From: a virus
DNA: 26,595 nt
IMG/VR virus record: IMGVR_UViG_3300018421_000163
Span: 1 to 26,595 of that record
Strand: one strand, 5' to 3'
How positions within the stretch are numbered: the first letter of the stretch is position 1; the number at the start of each line of letters is the position of its first letter. The notes under the pieces were generated by a model, which was given only the letters and a program-made list of their open reading frames with translations, made no database searches and was not told the origin of the DNA. Position numbers and translations under genes: made by a program. Shown piece after piece: positions 1 through 7,865 of the stretch.

Positions 1-770
1 TCAGCAAGGATCTCAGAGGACAGAATGTTTGCCAGCTCTGACTCAGCATCCAGACCATGGATAGCACGCAGGTCTTGTGCGAGTTCGATGCTGTACTCTG
101 CCTTCAGAGCACGGGACTTAGCGGTAACAGCAATCTTTTCGATGCTGAAACCCATCTCGCGGAAGTCAGGAGCAGTGCCGTCGCTGTCCAGTGCCTCAGA
201 ATCCTGAGTGGACATTGCATGACCATTGGTGTAGTAACCCTGAACGGTGTTCTCGTTAGCGCCAGAGAAGGTGTCGTTCAGAACTGCAGGGTTGTCGCCT
301 GTCAGTGCATCAGCAGCACCTGTAACGTCGTTAGCACCTTGAGTACCCGACTGATTAGGATTGACTTCGTTGAAGAATGCTTCAGCACCTTGCTGACCAT
401 CGTAGCGAGCACGCATTGCGAAGATCAGTCCAGTAGGACCAGACATTGGTTGAACGCCTGCCAGGTCATATGCGACCAGATTAGGCATTGAACGGCGGAT
501 CAGTGAGATCAGAACAGGGTCGAAACCTGCAACAGGACCAGCAGCAGCAGCAGCGGTCGAGAAACCAGGAACACCAGCGCCAGCAGGATCGGTGTTAACG
601 GTTGGCAGTGCTTCCGAAAGAATTTGACGCTCTTCGCGGATTACACGCTCTTGGTTTTCAAGCAGGATGGAAGTGACAGCTTTCTTGTAGTTATCTTCAA
701 TCTTTGGAAGATCACCGTGCTCAAGAACAGGTGCCCACTTCTCCTGGAGGTGTTGGGACATGCCTAACAT
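1..770 (-). CDS. gp23: Major capsid protein gp23, N-terminal part (3' end cut by the window edge)
   Basis: This gene encodes the shell protein that forms the hexamers of the T4-type prohead. About 256 codons are visible and the reading frame is open through base 1, so roughly the C-terminal half lies outside. The protein begins MLGMSQHLQEKWAPVLEH, the usual start style of marine T4-like gp23, and continues with SLIRRSMPNLVAYDLAGVQP and TGLIFAMRARYDG, which are typical of the family. I chose the ATG at 770 because an AGGAGAA ribosome site (777-783) sits 6-8 bases upstream; Met4 at 761 would leave it too far away. T4 gp23 loses an N-terminal peptide to gp21 after an (I/L)-x-E motif; here ILSE, ending at Glu53 and followed by Ala, is a fitting site (inference). 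The gene is clearly GC-richer than the other head genes. It lies 37 bases after gp22. Identity is near certain. Confidence 0.97.
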   Translation of the reverse strand, partial: MLGMSQHLQEKWAPVLEHGDLPKIEDNYKKAVTSILLENQERVIREERQILSEALPTVNTDPAGAGVPGFSTAAAAAGPVAGFDPVLISLIRRSMPNLVAYDLAGVQPMSGPTGLIFAMRARYDGQQGAEAFFNEVNPNQSGTQGANDVTGAADALTGDNPAVLNDTFSGANENTVQGYYTNGHAMSTQDSEALDSDGTAPDFREMGFSIEKIAVTAKSRALKAEYSIELAQDLRAIHGLDAESELANILSSEILA

Positions 771-776
771 TTGATT

Positions 777-783
777 TTCTCCT
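777..783 (-). promoter_or_regulatory. Strong ribosome binding site of gp23 (AGGAGAA)
   Basis: On the minus strand AGGAGAA precedes the ATG at 770 at ideal spacing and decides between that start and a second in-frame ATG at 761. It is one of the strongest Shine-Dalgarno sites in the window, as expected for the most abundant virion protein. Confidence 0.8.
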
Positions 784-807
784 AGTAAGTAAGTAGTGGT
801 TTAATAA

Positions 808-1836
808 TTATTTCCAACGGGAAATTGCGCTAACATACGCAGCCATTGGACCCTCGACAGGGGATGCAACTTCATCAGTTGCAATGTCTTCCTTCAGTTC
901 AACCTTTGCCTTAGGGAAATAATTTTCCTTAATGGTTTCGAGTTTTGCCTTAAAGGACTCTTCGGATTCAAACTCAACTCCCTCTGCGAGAGAAGCAAGC
1001 TTCTCTGCTTGGGTTTGAGCAAGACCCTTAGAAACTTCGGTGATTGCTGACTCTCTTACGAAAGCAGAAATCTTACCGTTGAGTGACACATTTTTTTCAA
1101 TCTGCTCATTGAGCTTCTCTTCCATCTCATCTAATTTGTTTGTCATCTCTTCGAGAACATCATATTTATCTTCAGGGAGTTCTACATAATTTGCTTCAAA
1201 AAGTTGCTTCATGCCAGACATGAAGTTATCAACCATTTCCAGTTTGATGCCGTTGTGGATTTCGAGTTCATTCTCTTTTCTCCACTCTTCGGCAACATAT
1301 GCGAGGAACTTGTCCATCTTCTCAGCGAGTTCTACTTTAAGAGTTTCAACTTGCTCAGAGAGGCGTGCCTCAAATGCTTCTTCAATCTTCTTGGTTTGCT
1401 CAGCAAGTTTTGCCTTAACTGCTGCTTCGAAGATTGTCTTTGTTTTTTCCTTAAACTCTTCGGAGAGTTCTTCGCCAGCGATCAGAGCATTTACATCTTC
1501 TTCAACGCTGAACTCAGGAGTTTCGGTTACAACCTCTTCGGTTGTTTCTTCTTCTTCCTTCAATTTGCCAGGTGCTGCATCGCCTGGTTTAGCGTTCTTG
1601 GTTACATGACCATCGCTAACCTTTGATGTACCCTTGTTGGCAATCTTGGAAGAATCGTTATCTTGCTTGTAGTTCTGATTAGTAGGACCGCCAAGATTAT
1701 CTTTAGCGGTATCTTGAGGAGCAGGAATAGAAGCAGCAACCATGCCGTCTGCCTTTTTGGCACCATCAGTTGGCGCTTTTTCCTCAAGAGTTTCTTCTAC
1801 GAAAGTTTCAAATTTCTGGTCAACTGATGCTGACAT
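808..1836 (-). CDS. gp22: Prohead scaffold (core) protein gp22
   Basis: This is the main internal scaffold on which the T4-type prohead shell assembles; it is later degraded by gp21. The 342-residue protein is highly charged and mostly helical. Residues 1-110 are a low-complexity acidic and polar arm rich in Asp, Glu, Lys and Ala. Residues about 115-190 and 220-260 look like coiled coil with dense Glu/Lys heptads; the stretch EEFKEKTKTIFEAAVKAKL is characteristic of marine T4-like scaffolds. No enzyme motif is seen. It is longer than T4 gp22 (269 residues), mainly through the N-terminal arm. The start at 1836 has an AAGGAGAA site at 1843-1850, and a perfect late promoter word lies at 1880-1887. 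Its position between gp21 and gp23 matches T4 order. Confidence 0.93.
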   Translation of the reverse strand: MSASVDQKFETFVEETLEEKAPTDGAKKADGMVAASIPAPQDTAKDNLGGPTNQNYKQDNDSSKIANKGTSKVSDGHVTKNAKPGDAAPGKLKEEEETTEEVVTETPEFSVEEDVNALIAGEELSEEFKEKTKTIFEAAVKAKLAEQTKKIEEAFEARLSEQVETLKVELAEKMDKFLAYVAEEWRKENELEIHNGIKLEMVDNFMSGMKQLFEANYVELPEDKYDVLEEMTNKLDEMEEKLNEQIEKNVSLNGKISAFVRESAITEVSKGLAQTQAEKLASLAEGVEFESEESFKAKLETIKENYFPKAKVELKEDIATDEVASPVEGPMAAYVSAISRWK

Positions 1837-1879
1837 GTGCTATTCTCCTTTGAATATAATCTGTTAGATTTCTATAACT

Positions 1880-1887
1880 TATTTATA
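1880..1887 (-). promoter_or_regulatory. Putative late promoter TATAAATA before gp22
   Basis: The minus strand reads TATAAATA, a perfect match to the T4 late -10 element, 43 bases before the gp22 start and just after the gp21 stop codon (1890-1892). T4 late promoters are read by RNA polymerase carrying gp55 and gp33. Its use here is inferred from sequence and position only. Confidence 0.75.
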
Positions 1888-1889
1888 AA

Positions 1890-2534
1890 TTATAATCCTT
1901 TTAAGAATTTTTCAAACGCGGCAACTTTGCGCTCCTGAAGGTTATACAATGTTGCGTGATCTAATTCTTGTTTTAACTGTGCAATATGGCGTTCTTTAAG
2001 AATACCATTGTTCCACACCCACTCCTTTCCTTCCATAATACCTTCAACAAAAGCATCAGGTGCAGAAGGATCTGCTACAATATCTGCAGCAGTTGCAAGC
2101 ATGAAATCATCACGGACATAATTTACTCCGCTTCTTTCTTGAAGTGAACCAACACCTCTAGAAGAAACTCCAAGTTTTACTCCCTCATCAATTAAAGATT
2201 TTGCAATCTTACCCATAGGGGTATCCAGAAGTTTTGCTTTACCAATAAAATTAGTTCCCTCTTTTTGGAGTGAAATAATTTTATGGGATACACGGTCAAG
2301 ATTTACAGTAGGACCTTCTGGATGACCCAGTTCTCCTAATGCACGATCTTTAGAAATATAGGATTCGGTATATCTTTGAACTTCTTTTTCAAGAACATTC
2401 AGAGGATATACTCTACCGTTTCTATTTTTAATATCAGATTGCAGGAAGATGCCCTCAATGAAGTGATTCTTTTTAGAACCATTTTCTTCAATGAGAAATT
2501 CTACGCTTTCAATCTGTTCCGTGATCAGTTTCAT
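1890..2534 (-). CDS. gp21: Prohead core maturation protease gp21
   Basis: This serine protease is packaged in the prohead core, activates itself, and cleaves gp22, gp23 and small core proteins before DNA packaging. The 214-residue protein matches T4 gp21 in length (212). Visible family motifs are SDIKNRNGRVYP (33-44), GELGHPEGP with the likely catalytic His71, and KLGVSSRGVG with the likely catalytic Ser at 124 or 125, followed by a DIVADPSAPDAFV segment (151-163). The C-terminal helix region is probably an inhibitory tail removed on activation, as in T4 (inference). Its first 26 bases overlap the end of the upstream gp68-like gene. There is only a weak purine-rich ribosome site, so translation is probably coupled to that gene. 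Confidence 0.95.
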   Translation of the reverse strand: MKLITEQIESVEFLIEENGSKKNHFIEGIFLQSDIKNRNGRVYPLNVLEKEVQRYTESYISKDRALGELGHPEGPTVNLDRVSHKIISLQKEGTNFIGKAKLLDTPMGKIAKSLIDEGVKLGVSSRGVGSLQERSGVNYVRDDFMLATAADIVADPSAPDAFVEGIMEGKEWVWNNGILKERHIAQLKQELDHATLYNLQERKVAAFEKFLKGL

Positions 2535-2706
2535 CTTCTGTTTCTTCGGGAGTCGTTTCTAAATTTTTGAACATATTTGCACCAACCTTTTCTTTTTCAA
2601 GAGTAAGGATGGACGCCGCCTTGTTCATAATAATATCTTTCACAGCGTCAGACGCATCACTAAGTTGATCTTTCATGATCATGTCAACAATTTTTGTAGG
2701 TTCCAT
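2509..2706 (-). CDS. Small prohead core protein, gp68-like
   Basis: The product is a 65-residue protein. Residues 1-47 look like one or two amphipathic helices (VDMIMKDQLSDASDAVKDII), followed by a strongly acidic tail rich in Glu, Thr and Asp. It lies between the portal and protease genes, where T4 has the small core proteins gp67 and gp68. The pattern of a helical 'DA...A...K' segment followed by 'K..V...MF' resembles the gp68 family, but that resemblance is remembered and was not searched. GAGG lies 7 bases before the ATG at 2706, and a late promoter word (2724-2730) overlaps the gp20 stop. It overlaps gp21 by 26 bases in another frame. The gene looks real; the gp68 assignment is moderate, and it could equally be a gp67-type core peptide. 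Confidence 0.6.
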   Translation of the reverse strand: MEPTKIVDMIMKDQLSDASDAVKDIIMNKAASILTLEKEKVGANMFKNLETTPEETEDETDHGTD

Positions 2707-2722
2707 GATTTAACCTCGCTTA

Positions 2723-4333
2723 CTATTTAGTGTTTGAATTTCCTGACGTTTTAGGTGCAGGTGGGTTTTTCAATTGATTTAGTTGCGCTTTTTGCGTTTC
2801 CATATCAATCTCAGCAGATTGCTTTTCTTGAGCAACCTGATCAAGGGGATCAATAACTTGACCCGCCTTAATCTCATTATTTATCTGCTCTCTCATTTCT
2901 TCAATTTCCTGCTCAGTAAACTGCAGCAGTTGACGCATGACATAATCTTGAGAGAAGTATTTGCCAACATAGAGATCCAGTTTATCCAGAACATCCATCT
3001 TAGCTTGAAGCATATCAAGATCAGATCTCTCTGAGAAGTGATTATCATAAAGATAATCATACTGGATATGCTCTTTCATTTCCTCCCAATCTTCAGGAGT
3101 GATAACACCCTTAAGGATCAGTTGTGTTTTAAGTAGGTCGTGTAATAGATCAGAGAACTTCTTACGGAGGCGACCTACAAATTTGGTAAACTTAATCTCA
3201 TCTCTATTGATCTCTTCTGATTTACCAAGATCAAATGACTTGTCACTTTCTAAACGTGAAGGTGGTACGTTAAGTGCCTTGTAAAGTTGAGTTTGGAAAT
3301 ACTTAATGTCAGTAAGTTCTCCAAGGTTTTGTCCACCAGGGAGTGTAGTGATTTCAGTTCCTCTGCCACCTTCACGACGAGGAAGCCAGAAATCTTCCAG
3401 CATAGACATGTGCTTTTTGTCGTCACGAATCTCACCTGTATTTGAATCATATACAAGTTTATTTCTGTAGCGTGACATTACCTCACGGAGATATTGCTCC
3501 GCTTTGATCTTAGGTAAATTACCAACATCAATGTAGAAAATTCTACGTTCTGGTGCTCTTGACAAACGATAGATAACAATGCTATCTTCAAGCATTCTGA
3601 GTTGATTCAGATACTTGATTGCTTTGTGAAGATGACTTAATGTAATATTTCTACCCTGGTCTGTGACACCAGATGTGATAGATGCAATTGCATCTTTTGC
3701 AATTTTAATTCCCTGATTAGTGTTGTTTACACCTTTATTGTTGTAAACATAAAACTCAGTAATTTTACCATAATCATATTTCATGAACTGGTCAGCATCG
3801 ACTGGTGGTTTCTCCACCAGACGAACCTTTTTAATTTTCAAAGGATCGATATAACGCAGTTCTAAAATACCTTTTGAAGGATCTTCTAGATCAATTACTT
3901 TATGATAATAGATACGACCATCAATGTACCAACGTCTGAAAATTTCGTGTGCAGATTTATCAAAATCTAACAGACGTTTGATTTGATCAAACTCGTTTCT
4001 GATTGCTGTTTTAATTGATTCTGATGCTTGAAGATTAGACAGTTCAACTTCTACAGGACTGTCATCTTTATCAGTTACAATTGCTTCGTTTGTAATATCT
4101 TCGATAGCACTGTCAACTTCTGGTTGAAGTGCCATTTCTCTGTAGCGTCTGATAAGGTTTATCTCATCACGCTTCTTAGTATCGTCAAGATCCACATAAT
4201 GACCAAACCATCCCCCGTAAGGAGTGATGGTTGAGGCAGCATCGTTGTCTGTAGGAGGAACAGGGGACGGAGCGGACTTCGCCCCCTTTTTTAAATCCTC
4301 ATCTTTGATTGAAAAACCAAATAGTTGTGCCAT
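2723..4333 (-). CDS. gp20: Portal vertex protein gp20
   Basis: This gene encodes the dodecameric portal at one capsid vertex. It nucleates head assembly, is the channel for gp17-driven DNA entry, and later joins the neck. The 536-residue length is close to T4 gp20 (524). The start MAQLFGFSIKDED, a Pro/Ser-rich stretch, then TPYGGWFGHYVDLDD and REMALQPEVDSAIEDITNEA are typical of marine T4-likes. Further landmarks are EDSIVIYRLSRAPERRIFY, FWLPRREGGRGTEITTLPGG and KALNVPPSRLESD, regions conserved enough in this family that gp20 is used as a diversity marker. The C-terminal 40 residues are Gln/Glu/Pro-rich and probably disordered. A late promoter word lies 26 bases upstream, after the gp19 stop. 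The ribosome site is poor. Confidence 0.96.
   Translation of the reverse strand: MAQLFGFSIKDEDLKKGAKSAPSPVPPTDNDAASTITPYGGWFGHYVDLDDTKKRDEINLIRRYREMALQPEVDSAIEDITNEAIVTDKDDSPVEVELSNLQASESIKTAIRNEFDQIKRLLDFDKSAHEIFRRWYIDGRIYYHKVIDLEDPSKGILELRYIDPLKIKKVRLVEKPPVDADQFMKYDYGKITEFYVYNNKGVNNTNQGIKIAKDAIASITSGVTDQGRNITLSHLHKAIKYLNQLRMLEDSIVIYRLSRAPERRIFYIDVGNLPKIKAEQYLREVMSRYRNKLVYDSNTGEIRDDKKHMSMLEDFWLPRREGGRGTEITTLPGGQNLGELTDIKYFQTQLYKALNVPPSRLESDKSFDLGKSEEINRDEIKFTKFVGRLRKKFSDLLHDLLKTQLILKGVITPEDWEEMKEHIQYDYLYDNHFSERSDLDMLQAKMDVLDKLDLYVGKYFSQDYVMRQLLQFTEQEIEEMREQINNEIKAGQVIDPLDQVAQEKQSAEIDMETQKAQLNQLKNPPAPKTSGNSNTK
2724..2731 (-). promoter_or_regulatory. Putative late promoter ACTAAATA before the gp68-like gene
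   Basis: The minus strand reads ACTAAATA. Its last bases also form the TAG stop codon of gp20 (2723-2725). It is 18 bases from the start of the small core gene, so any leader would be very short. The C variant of the late word recurs at four other junctions in this window. Confidence 0.5.
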
Positions 4334-4358
4334 TCCAAATTTGAACTAACCGTTAAAC

Positions 4359-4366
4359 TATTTAGT
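4359..4366 (-). promoter_or_regulatory. Putative late promoter ACTAAATA before gp20
   Basis: The minus-strand word ACTAAATA lies in the short gap between the gp19 stop (4370-4372) and the gp20 start at 4333. It is the same C variant as at 2724-2731. Confidence 0.55.
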
Positions 4367-4369
4367 ATC

Positions 4370-5002
4370 TTACGAAAGTGCCGTATTACGGGTGGTGAGT
4401 TCACCATAACTATCTGGATCTGCACCTGCATCAAAGTACTGATACTGGAATTCAACATCAAATTCTTCAATCTGATCGTTGCTATCAAAAGCAAGGTTGA
4501 TAGCACCTACGCTGCTTGGCCAAGCACCAATCAGTTTATATGCTCTCAGATTTGCATTAGGATCATTACCAGTACCACCAGCAGTAGTAATATCTTTTGA
4601 CTTTTGAACAATATCAATATCCTGGAAGAATGCTCCAGATGCATTATCTCCACCAAAGTTTAAAGTACCAAGGTTTTCATCAACCTTGTTACCAAGGTTT
4701 ACCCATTGCTCAAATGCTCTTCTCAGATCAAAGTCCTTAGTGTTATAGAAGGTTGCGGTCCAAGATTCAAAGGTTCTATCACCAGGAATCTTGAGGAAAC
4801 GACCTCTAAAAGGAACTTCAATAACTCCCTGACTATGACCAGGGAGTGCTGCTGATCTGCAGAGGAAACCAGTTTTTGCGGTTAACTCTGAACCAGAAGG
4901 AACATTTACTAATGCTGCTGATGGGAATTTGACTGAAACCTCATAAAGGTTGGGGCGAACCCCACCCTTTAATTGAGTTTTGAATTTCGTGATGTTTGAC
5001 AT
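4370..5002 (-). CDS. gp19: Tail tube protein gp19
   Basis: This protein stacks as hexameric rings into the inner tail tube through which DNA passes. It is 210 residues long, larger than T4 gp19 (163) but as expected for marine T4-likes. Family features are the N-terminal MSNITKFKTQLKGGVRPNLY, then FLCRSAALPGHSQGVIEVPF and GRFLKIPGDRTFESWTATFY, a long strand-rich core, and a C-terminal FDVEFQYQYFD strand. It follows the sheath gene directly, as in T4, and has a strong AAGGAGAT site at 5011-5018 as well as its own late promoter word at 5024-5031. That suits a protein needed in high copy number. Confidence 0.95.
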   Translation of the reverse strand: MSNITKFKTQLKGGVRPNLYEVSVKFPSAALVNVPSGSELTAKTGFLCRSAALPGHSQGVIEVPFRGRFLKIPGDRTFESWTATFYNTKDFDLRRAFEQWVNLGNKVDENLGTLNFGGDNASGAFFQDIDIVQKSKDITTAGGTGNDPNANLRAYKLIGAWPSSVGAINLAFDSNDQIEEFDVEFQYQYFDAGADPDSYGELTTRNTALS

Positions 5003-5023
5003 TTTTTGAGATCTCCTTGATTT

Positions 5024-5031
5024 TATTTATC
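5024..5031 (-). promoter_or_regulatory. Putative late promoter GATAAATA before gp19
   Basis: The minus strand reads GATAAATA. The word shares bases with the TGA stop of gp18 (5030-5032) and lies just before the AAGGAGAT ribosome site of gp19. Confidence 0.65.
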
Positions 5032-7780
5032 AGCGGGCAACAACTTCAGAGAAGCTGATTCCAGTTCTCGTAGCAACAAATGTCAGCGTAATGAAGTTAA
5101 TAGAACGTGCTGGTTGAATATAAATATCAGCAACAAACTCGTTCTGATCAATAACTGCTGAAGTATTATTTGTTGAGTCGCAAACAACCAAGAAGTCATA
5201 AAGACCTCTTCTTGCTTGAACATCACGGAGGAATGGTTCAACAACACCCTTGAATACGTTTCTTGTGGTTTCGTCGTTGATTTCAAACAGTTGTGCTTTT
5301 GCTGCTTGTTCAATTGCCTTTTCTACAACCAAGAACAGACGACGGACGTTAATTCTGTCGAATGCAGATGGGTTAGCAAGTGCAGTTTTATCACCAAAGA
5401 GAACAGCACCTTGACCTGGGAATACAGCGATTGGGTTGATTCTGTTGGAATACAACTCATCTCTATCTAACTTGCTTGGGTTCCATGCAAGTTTAGCAAT
5501 ATTGCGAATGCCACCTCTTGAGAAACCTGCAGGTGAGAACCATGGTTCTGCACTGATTGCAGTGCTTGCTACCAGACCAGCAACGTCACTGTTGCAAGGA
5601 ATGTAACGATATACATCGTTCCAACGGTCATACACATACTTGTAGTTTGAATCAAGTACTGCGTATGAAGTGCTGGTAACTTGTGAGTAGAATCTCTTCA
5701 GGTTCTTAACAATTTCTCTGTTTGTAAGAACTAAACCACTATCAGAAATGATATTTCCTTTATGTGGTGAGAGGAATGCAACGCAATCTTGTCTTGTAGT
5801 AGCAAGACCAGCAAGGTAAGTTGCTTTTAATCTGGTATCCTCCTCGCTAGAGAGTCCAGGACCCATAAGCAGGTAATCTAATGATACTGTCTCAAGATCT
5901 GCAAATGATTCATATGCATTGTTTACATCAGTAACTGTAACATTCCATGCTCCACTTGGGAGGGTATCATAATCTTCGCCACTGGTTAATCTAAAGCTCT
6001 TAGCACCTACGGGTGCGAATGCAGCGGTTTTGTTTTGATATTCAAAAACAGTATCACCTGCGTATACATATCTACTTCCAGTTGAAACTACTCCTTTGTA
6101 GTAGTTAGATCCGCCTTGAGCACCTCTTGCATCTTTTGCTTTTGAAGCATACAGGAATGTTTCAAGAATGGTGTTTCTTGCACCAGAGATTGAACCATCT
6201 TCATCAACAACTGCAACGTGTACGCTGTCTCTTACTTCTACTCCACCGTAGAAAGCTTCTGCATCTGCAGATGCCAAAGGACGTGCTACAACTGCTGCCC
6301 AGGTTAAACCTGATCCTTGATACAGTTCTTTAGTTGCATACCACTGTTCGCCATCATCTAATGAATCTGCAAGGATTGCGTTTCCTGATGTAGCGCCAAT
6401 TGTCAGAACATCTTCTTCAACAAAGAGTTGCCCTGCTCCAGGAGCTGGTACATAAGAACCATTACTTTCAGTAATAATTACGTGAACATCAGTGTAAGTA
6501 ATTGAATCAACGGTTGCTGTAGTTACGTCAATAACTTTACCGTACTTAGAACCACCGTTAGTAACGACAGCACCAACTGCAATGTTAGTTGCGTTTGATG
6601 GGGAATTAGAAGTCAATCTGAATGACTGTCTTGGTCCGTTATCAATGGTGCAAACTCTTAATGCATTACCCCAGATACCTGGAGTTTTTCCAGCAAATAA
6701 CCAACCGTTTGCATTTCCTGCATAGGAAGAATCATATACGTCGCTGTTGGAGATCTTGATTGCTGCTGCAGCGATTGTTGCAGTTGCAGTTGCAGTTACA
6801 CCAGGAGCAGGAAGTGATACAGTTAAACCAGTAGTATCACTGTAGTTACCAAAAGTGGTAACGTTAATTCCTGTTACAATTCCACTAGAATTTACGACTG
6901 CAGTTCCAGAGAATGGAGTGATTGCAGTTCCACCAGATACGCTAACTGGATATGAACCGTTTGGATCATAGTTTGTACCACCAGTGGTAACGGCAACTAC
7001 AACACCAGTTGGAGCATCAACAGTTAAGGTTGGTGCAGAAGTATAACCACTTCCACCAGTAAGGGTGATTTGGGTAAGTTCACCTGCAGCATTAATTTGA
7101 GCAGTTGCTTGACCACTAGTTCCACCACCACCAGAAACTGTAACGGTTGGTGCTGCAGAATAACCACTACCAGGATTGGTGATTGTTGCAGTTCCAGTTA
7201 AGGAACCAGCATCCAAGTTACCTGCACCAGCAGTTGCGGTTGCTGTAGTTCCTGCTGCAACAGATGCAAGAGCATTTTCACCTACAGGTGCAATCGTTAC
7301 GGCTGGAGCAGAAGTGTATCCAGAACCAGTTTGAGTGACCAGAACGCTAGTTACTCTTCCATTTGCATCGATATTTGCAACACCTTCTGCACCAGATCCA
7401 CCACCACCTGAGAAGGTTACTGCTGGATTAGAGGTGTACTTACCATTTGTTTGTGGATTGGTAATGGTGACCGATCCTACATAATTACCTACTCTAGCAA
7501 TAGAGTTTTTCAGATCATCAGTATCAATTCTGACGACTGAAAGAGTTCCACCGTAGGAAAGATAGTTGGTTGCAGACAACCAATACTCTGCATTGTTTTC
7601 TACGGGTTCGCCAAATTCTGCGATTAAATCTGCTTCTGAACCAATCAGAACTGGAGAACCAAGTTCTCCCTTTGCGAATGGTGCAGCAAAACCTGCGATA
7701 TTGTTGTTCGCAATATCTGCTCTGCCGTTGGTAAGGTCTTTTTCCCTAACAACAACTCCAGGGGAGCGTAAAGTTGCCAT
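5030..7780 (-). CDS. gp18: Contractile tail sheath protein gp18, with an inserted repeat domain
   Basis: This is the sheath subunit whose contraction drives the tube through the host envelope. It has 916 residues against 659 in T4. The N-terminal MATLRSPGVVVREKDLT and the C-terminal core (FLSPHKGNII; AWNPSKLDRDELYSNRINPI; GQGAVLFGDKTA; FDRINVRRLFLVVEKAIE; FEINDETTRNVFKGVVEPFL) are standard for phage sheaths; the C-terminal part is the conserved interlocking domain. Residues about 102-340 are an insertion of Gly/Ala/Thr-rich GSGYTSAP-type repeats between a strand SVVRID and the sheath segment IKISNSDVYD. It probably forms a surface-exposed beta domain. The start has an AAGGAGAT site (7785-7792) and a late promoter word 38 bases upstream. 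Identity is certain; the function of the insertion is unknown. Confidence 0.96.
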   Translation of the reverse strand: MATLRSPGVVVREKDLTNGRADIANNNIAGFAAPFAKGELGSPVLIGSEADLIAEFGEPVENNAEYWLSATNYLSYGGTLSVVRIDTDDLKNSIARVGNYVGSVTITNPQTNGKYTSNPAVTFSGGGGSGAEGVANIDANGRVTSVLVTQTGSGYTSAPAVTIAPVGENALASVAAGTTATATAGAGNLDAGSLTGTATITNPGSGYSAAPTVTVSGGGGTSGQATAQINAAGELTQITLTGGSGYTSAPTLTVDAPTGVVVAVTTGGTNYDPNGSYPVSVSGGTAITPFSGTAVVNSSGIVTGINVTTFGNYSDTTGLTVSLPAPGVTATATATIAAAAIKISNSDVYDSSYAGNANGWLFAGKTPGIWGNALRVCTIDNGPRQSFRLTSNSPSNATNIAVGAVVTNGGSKYGKVIDVTTATVDSITYTDVHVIITESNGSYVPAPGAGQLFVEEDVLTIGATSGNAILADSLDDGEQWYATKELYQGSGLTWAAVVARPLASADAEAFYGGVEVRDSVHVAVVDEDGSISGARNTILETFLYASKAKDARGAQGGSNYYKGVVSTGSRYVYAGDTVFEYQNKTAAFAPVGAKSFRLTSGEDYDTLPSGAWNVTVTDVNNAYESFADLETVSLDYLLMGPGLSSEEDTRLKATYLAGLATTRQDCVAFLSPHKGNIISDSGLVLTNREIVKNLKRFYSQVTSTSYAVLDSNYKYVYDRWNDVYRYIPCNSDVAGLVASTAISAEPWFSPAGFSRGGIRNIAKLAWNPSKLDRDELYSNRINPIAVFPGQGAVLFGDKTALANPSAFDRINVRRLFLVVEKAIEQAAKAQLFEINDETTRNVFKGVVEPFLRDVQARRGLYDFLVVCDSTNNTSAVIDQNEFVADIYIQPARSINFITLTFVATRTGISFSEVVAR
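6761..7477 (-). repeat. GSGYTSAP repeat domain inserted in gp18
   Basis: Within gp18 residues about 102-340, four or five imperfect units follow the pattern 'T-I-T-N/T-x-G-S-G-Y-T-S-A-P-x-V-T-V' and then a Gly/Ala-rich link with 'A-x-A-x-I-N-A-x-G-x-V/L-T'. Clear copies start near residues 110 (GKYTSNPAVTFSGG), 150 (TGSGYTSAPAVTI), 202 (PGSGYSAAPTVTVSGG) and 242 (GGSGYTSAPTLTV). The composition suggests stacked beta hairpins. The same motif recurs in the giant fiber gene. Confidence 0.8.
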
Positions 7781-7817
7781 CTGTATCTCCTTAGAAATAT
7801 ATCATATTTTCTAAATC

Positions 7818-7825
7818 TATTTATT
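7818..7825 (-). promoter_or_regulatory. Putative late promoter AATAAATA before gp18
   Basis: The minus strand reads AATAAATA, 38 bases before the gp18 start, in the 85-base gap that separates the sheath gene from the zinc-ribbon gene. I see nothing else in that gap apart from the gp18 ribosome site, and no terminator hairpin. Confidence 0.65.
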
Positions 7826-7865
7826 ATTTTGACGCACTCAAAAGGGGAAACAATGCATGAACACC

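Noticed and set aside
57-491. Plus-strand open frame of 144 codons
   Set aside because: It lies opposite gp23, whose protein is unmistakable on the minus strand; it has no ribosome site and no recognisable product.
2878-2885. GATAAATA inside gp20, and similar words at 1163-1170 (gp22) and 12870-12877 (gp14), as promoters
   Set aside because: They are far inside coding sequence with no gene start at suitable distance; they are best seen as chance matches and as a caution about the promoter word.
6761-7477. Insertion sequence or recent DNA insertion in gp18
   Set aside because: No terminal repeats, transposase or frame break is present; the region is an in-frame protein repeat.
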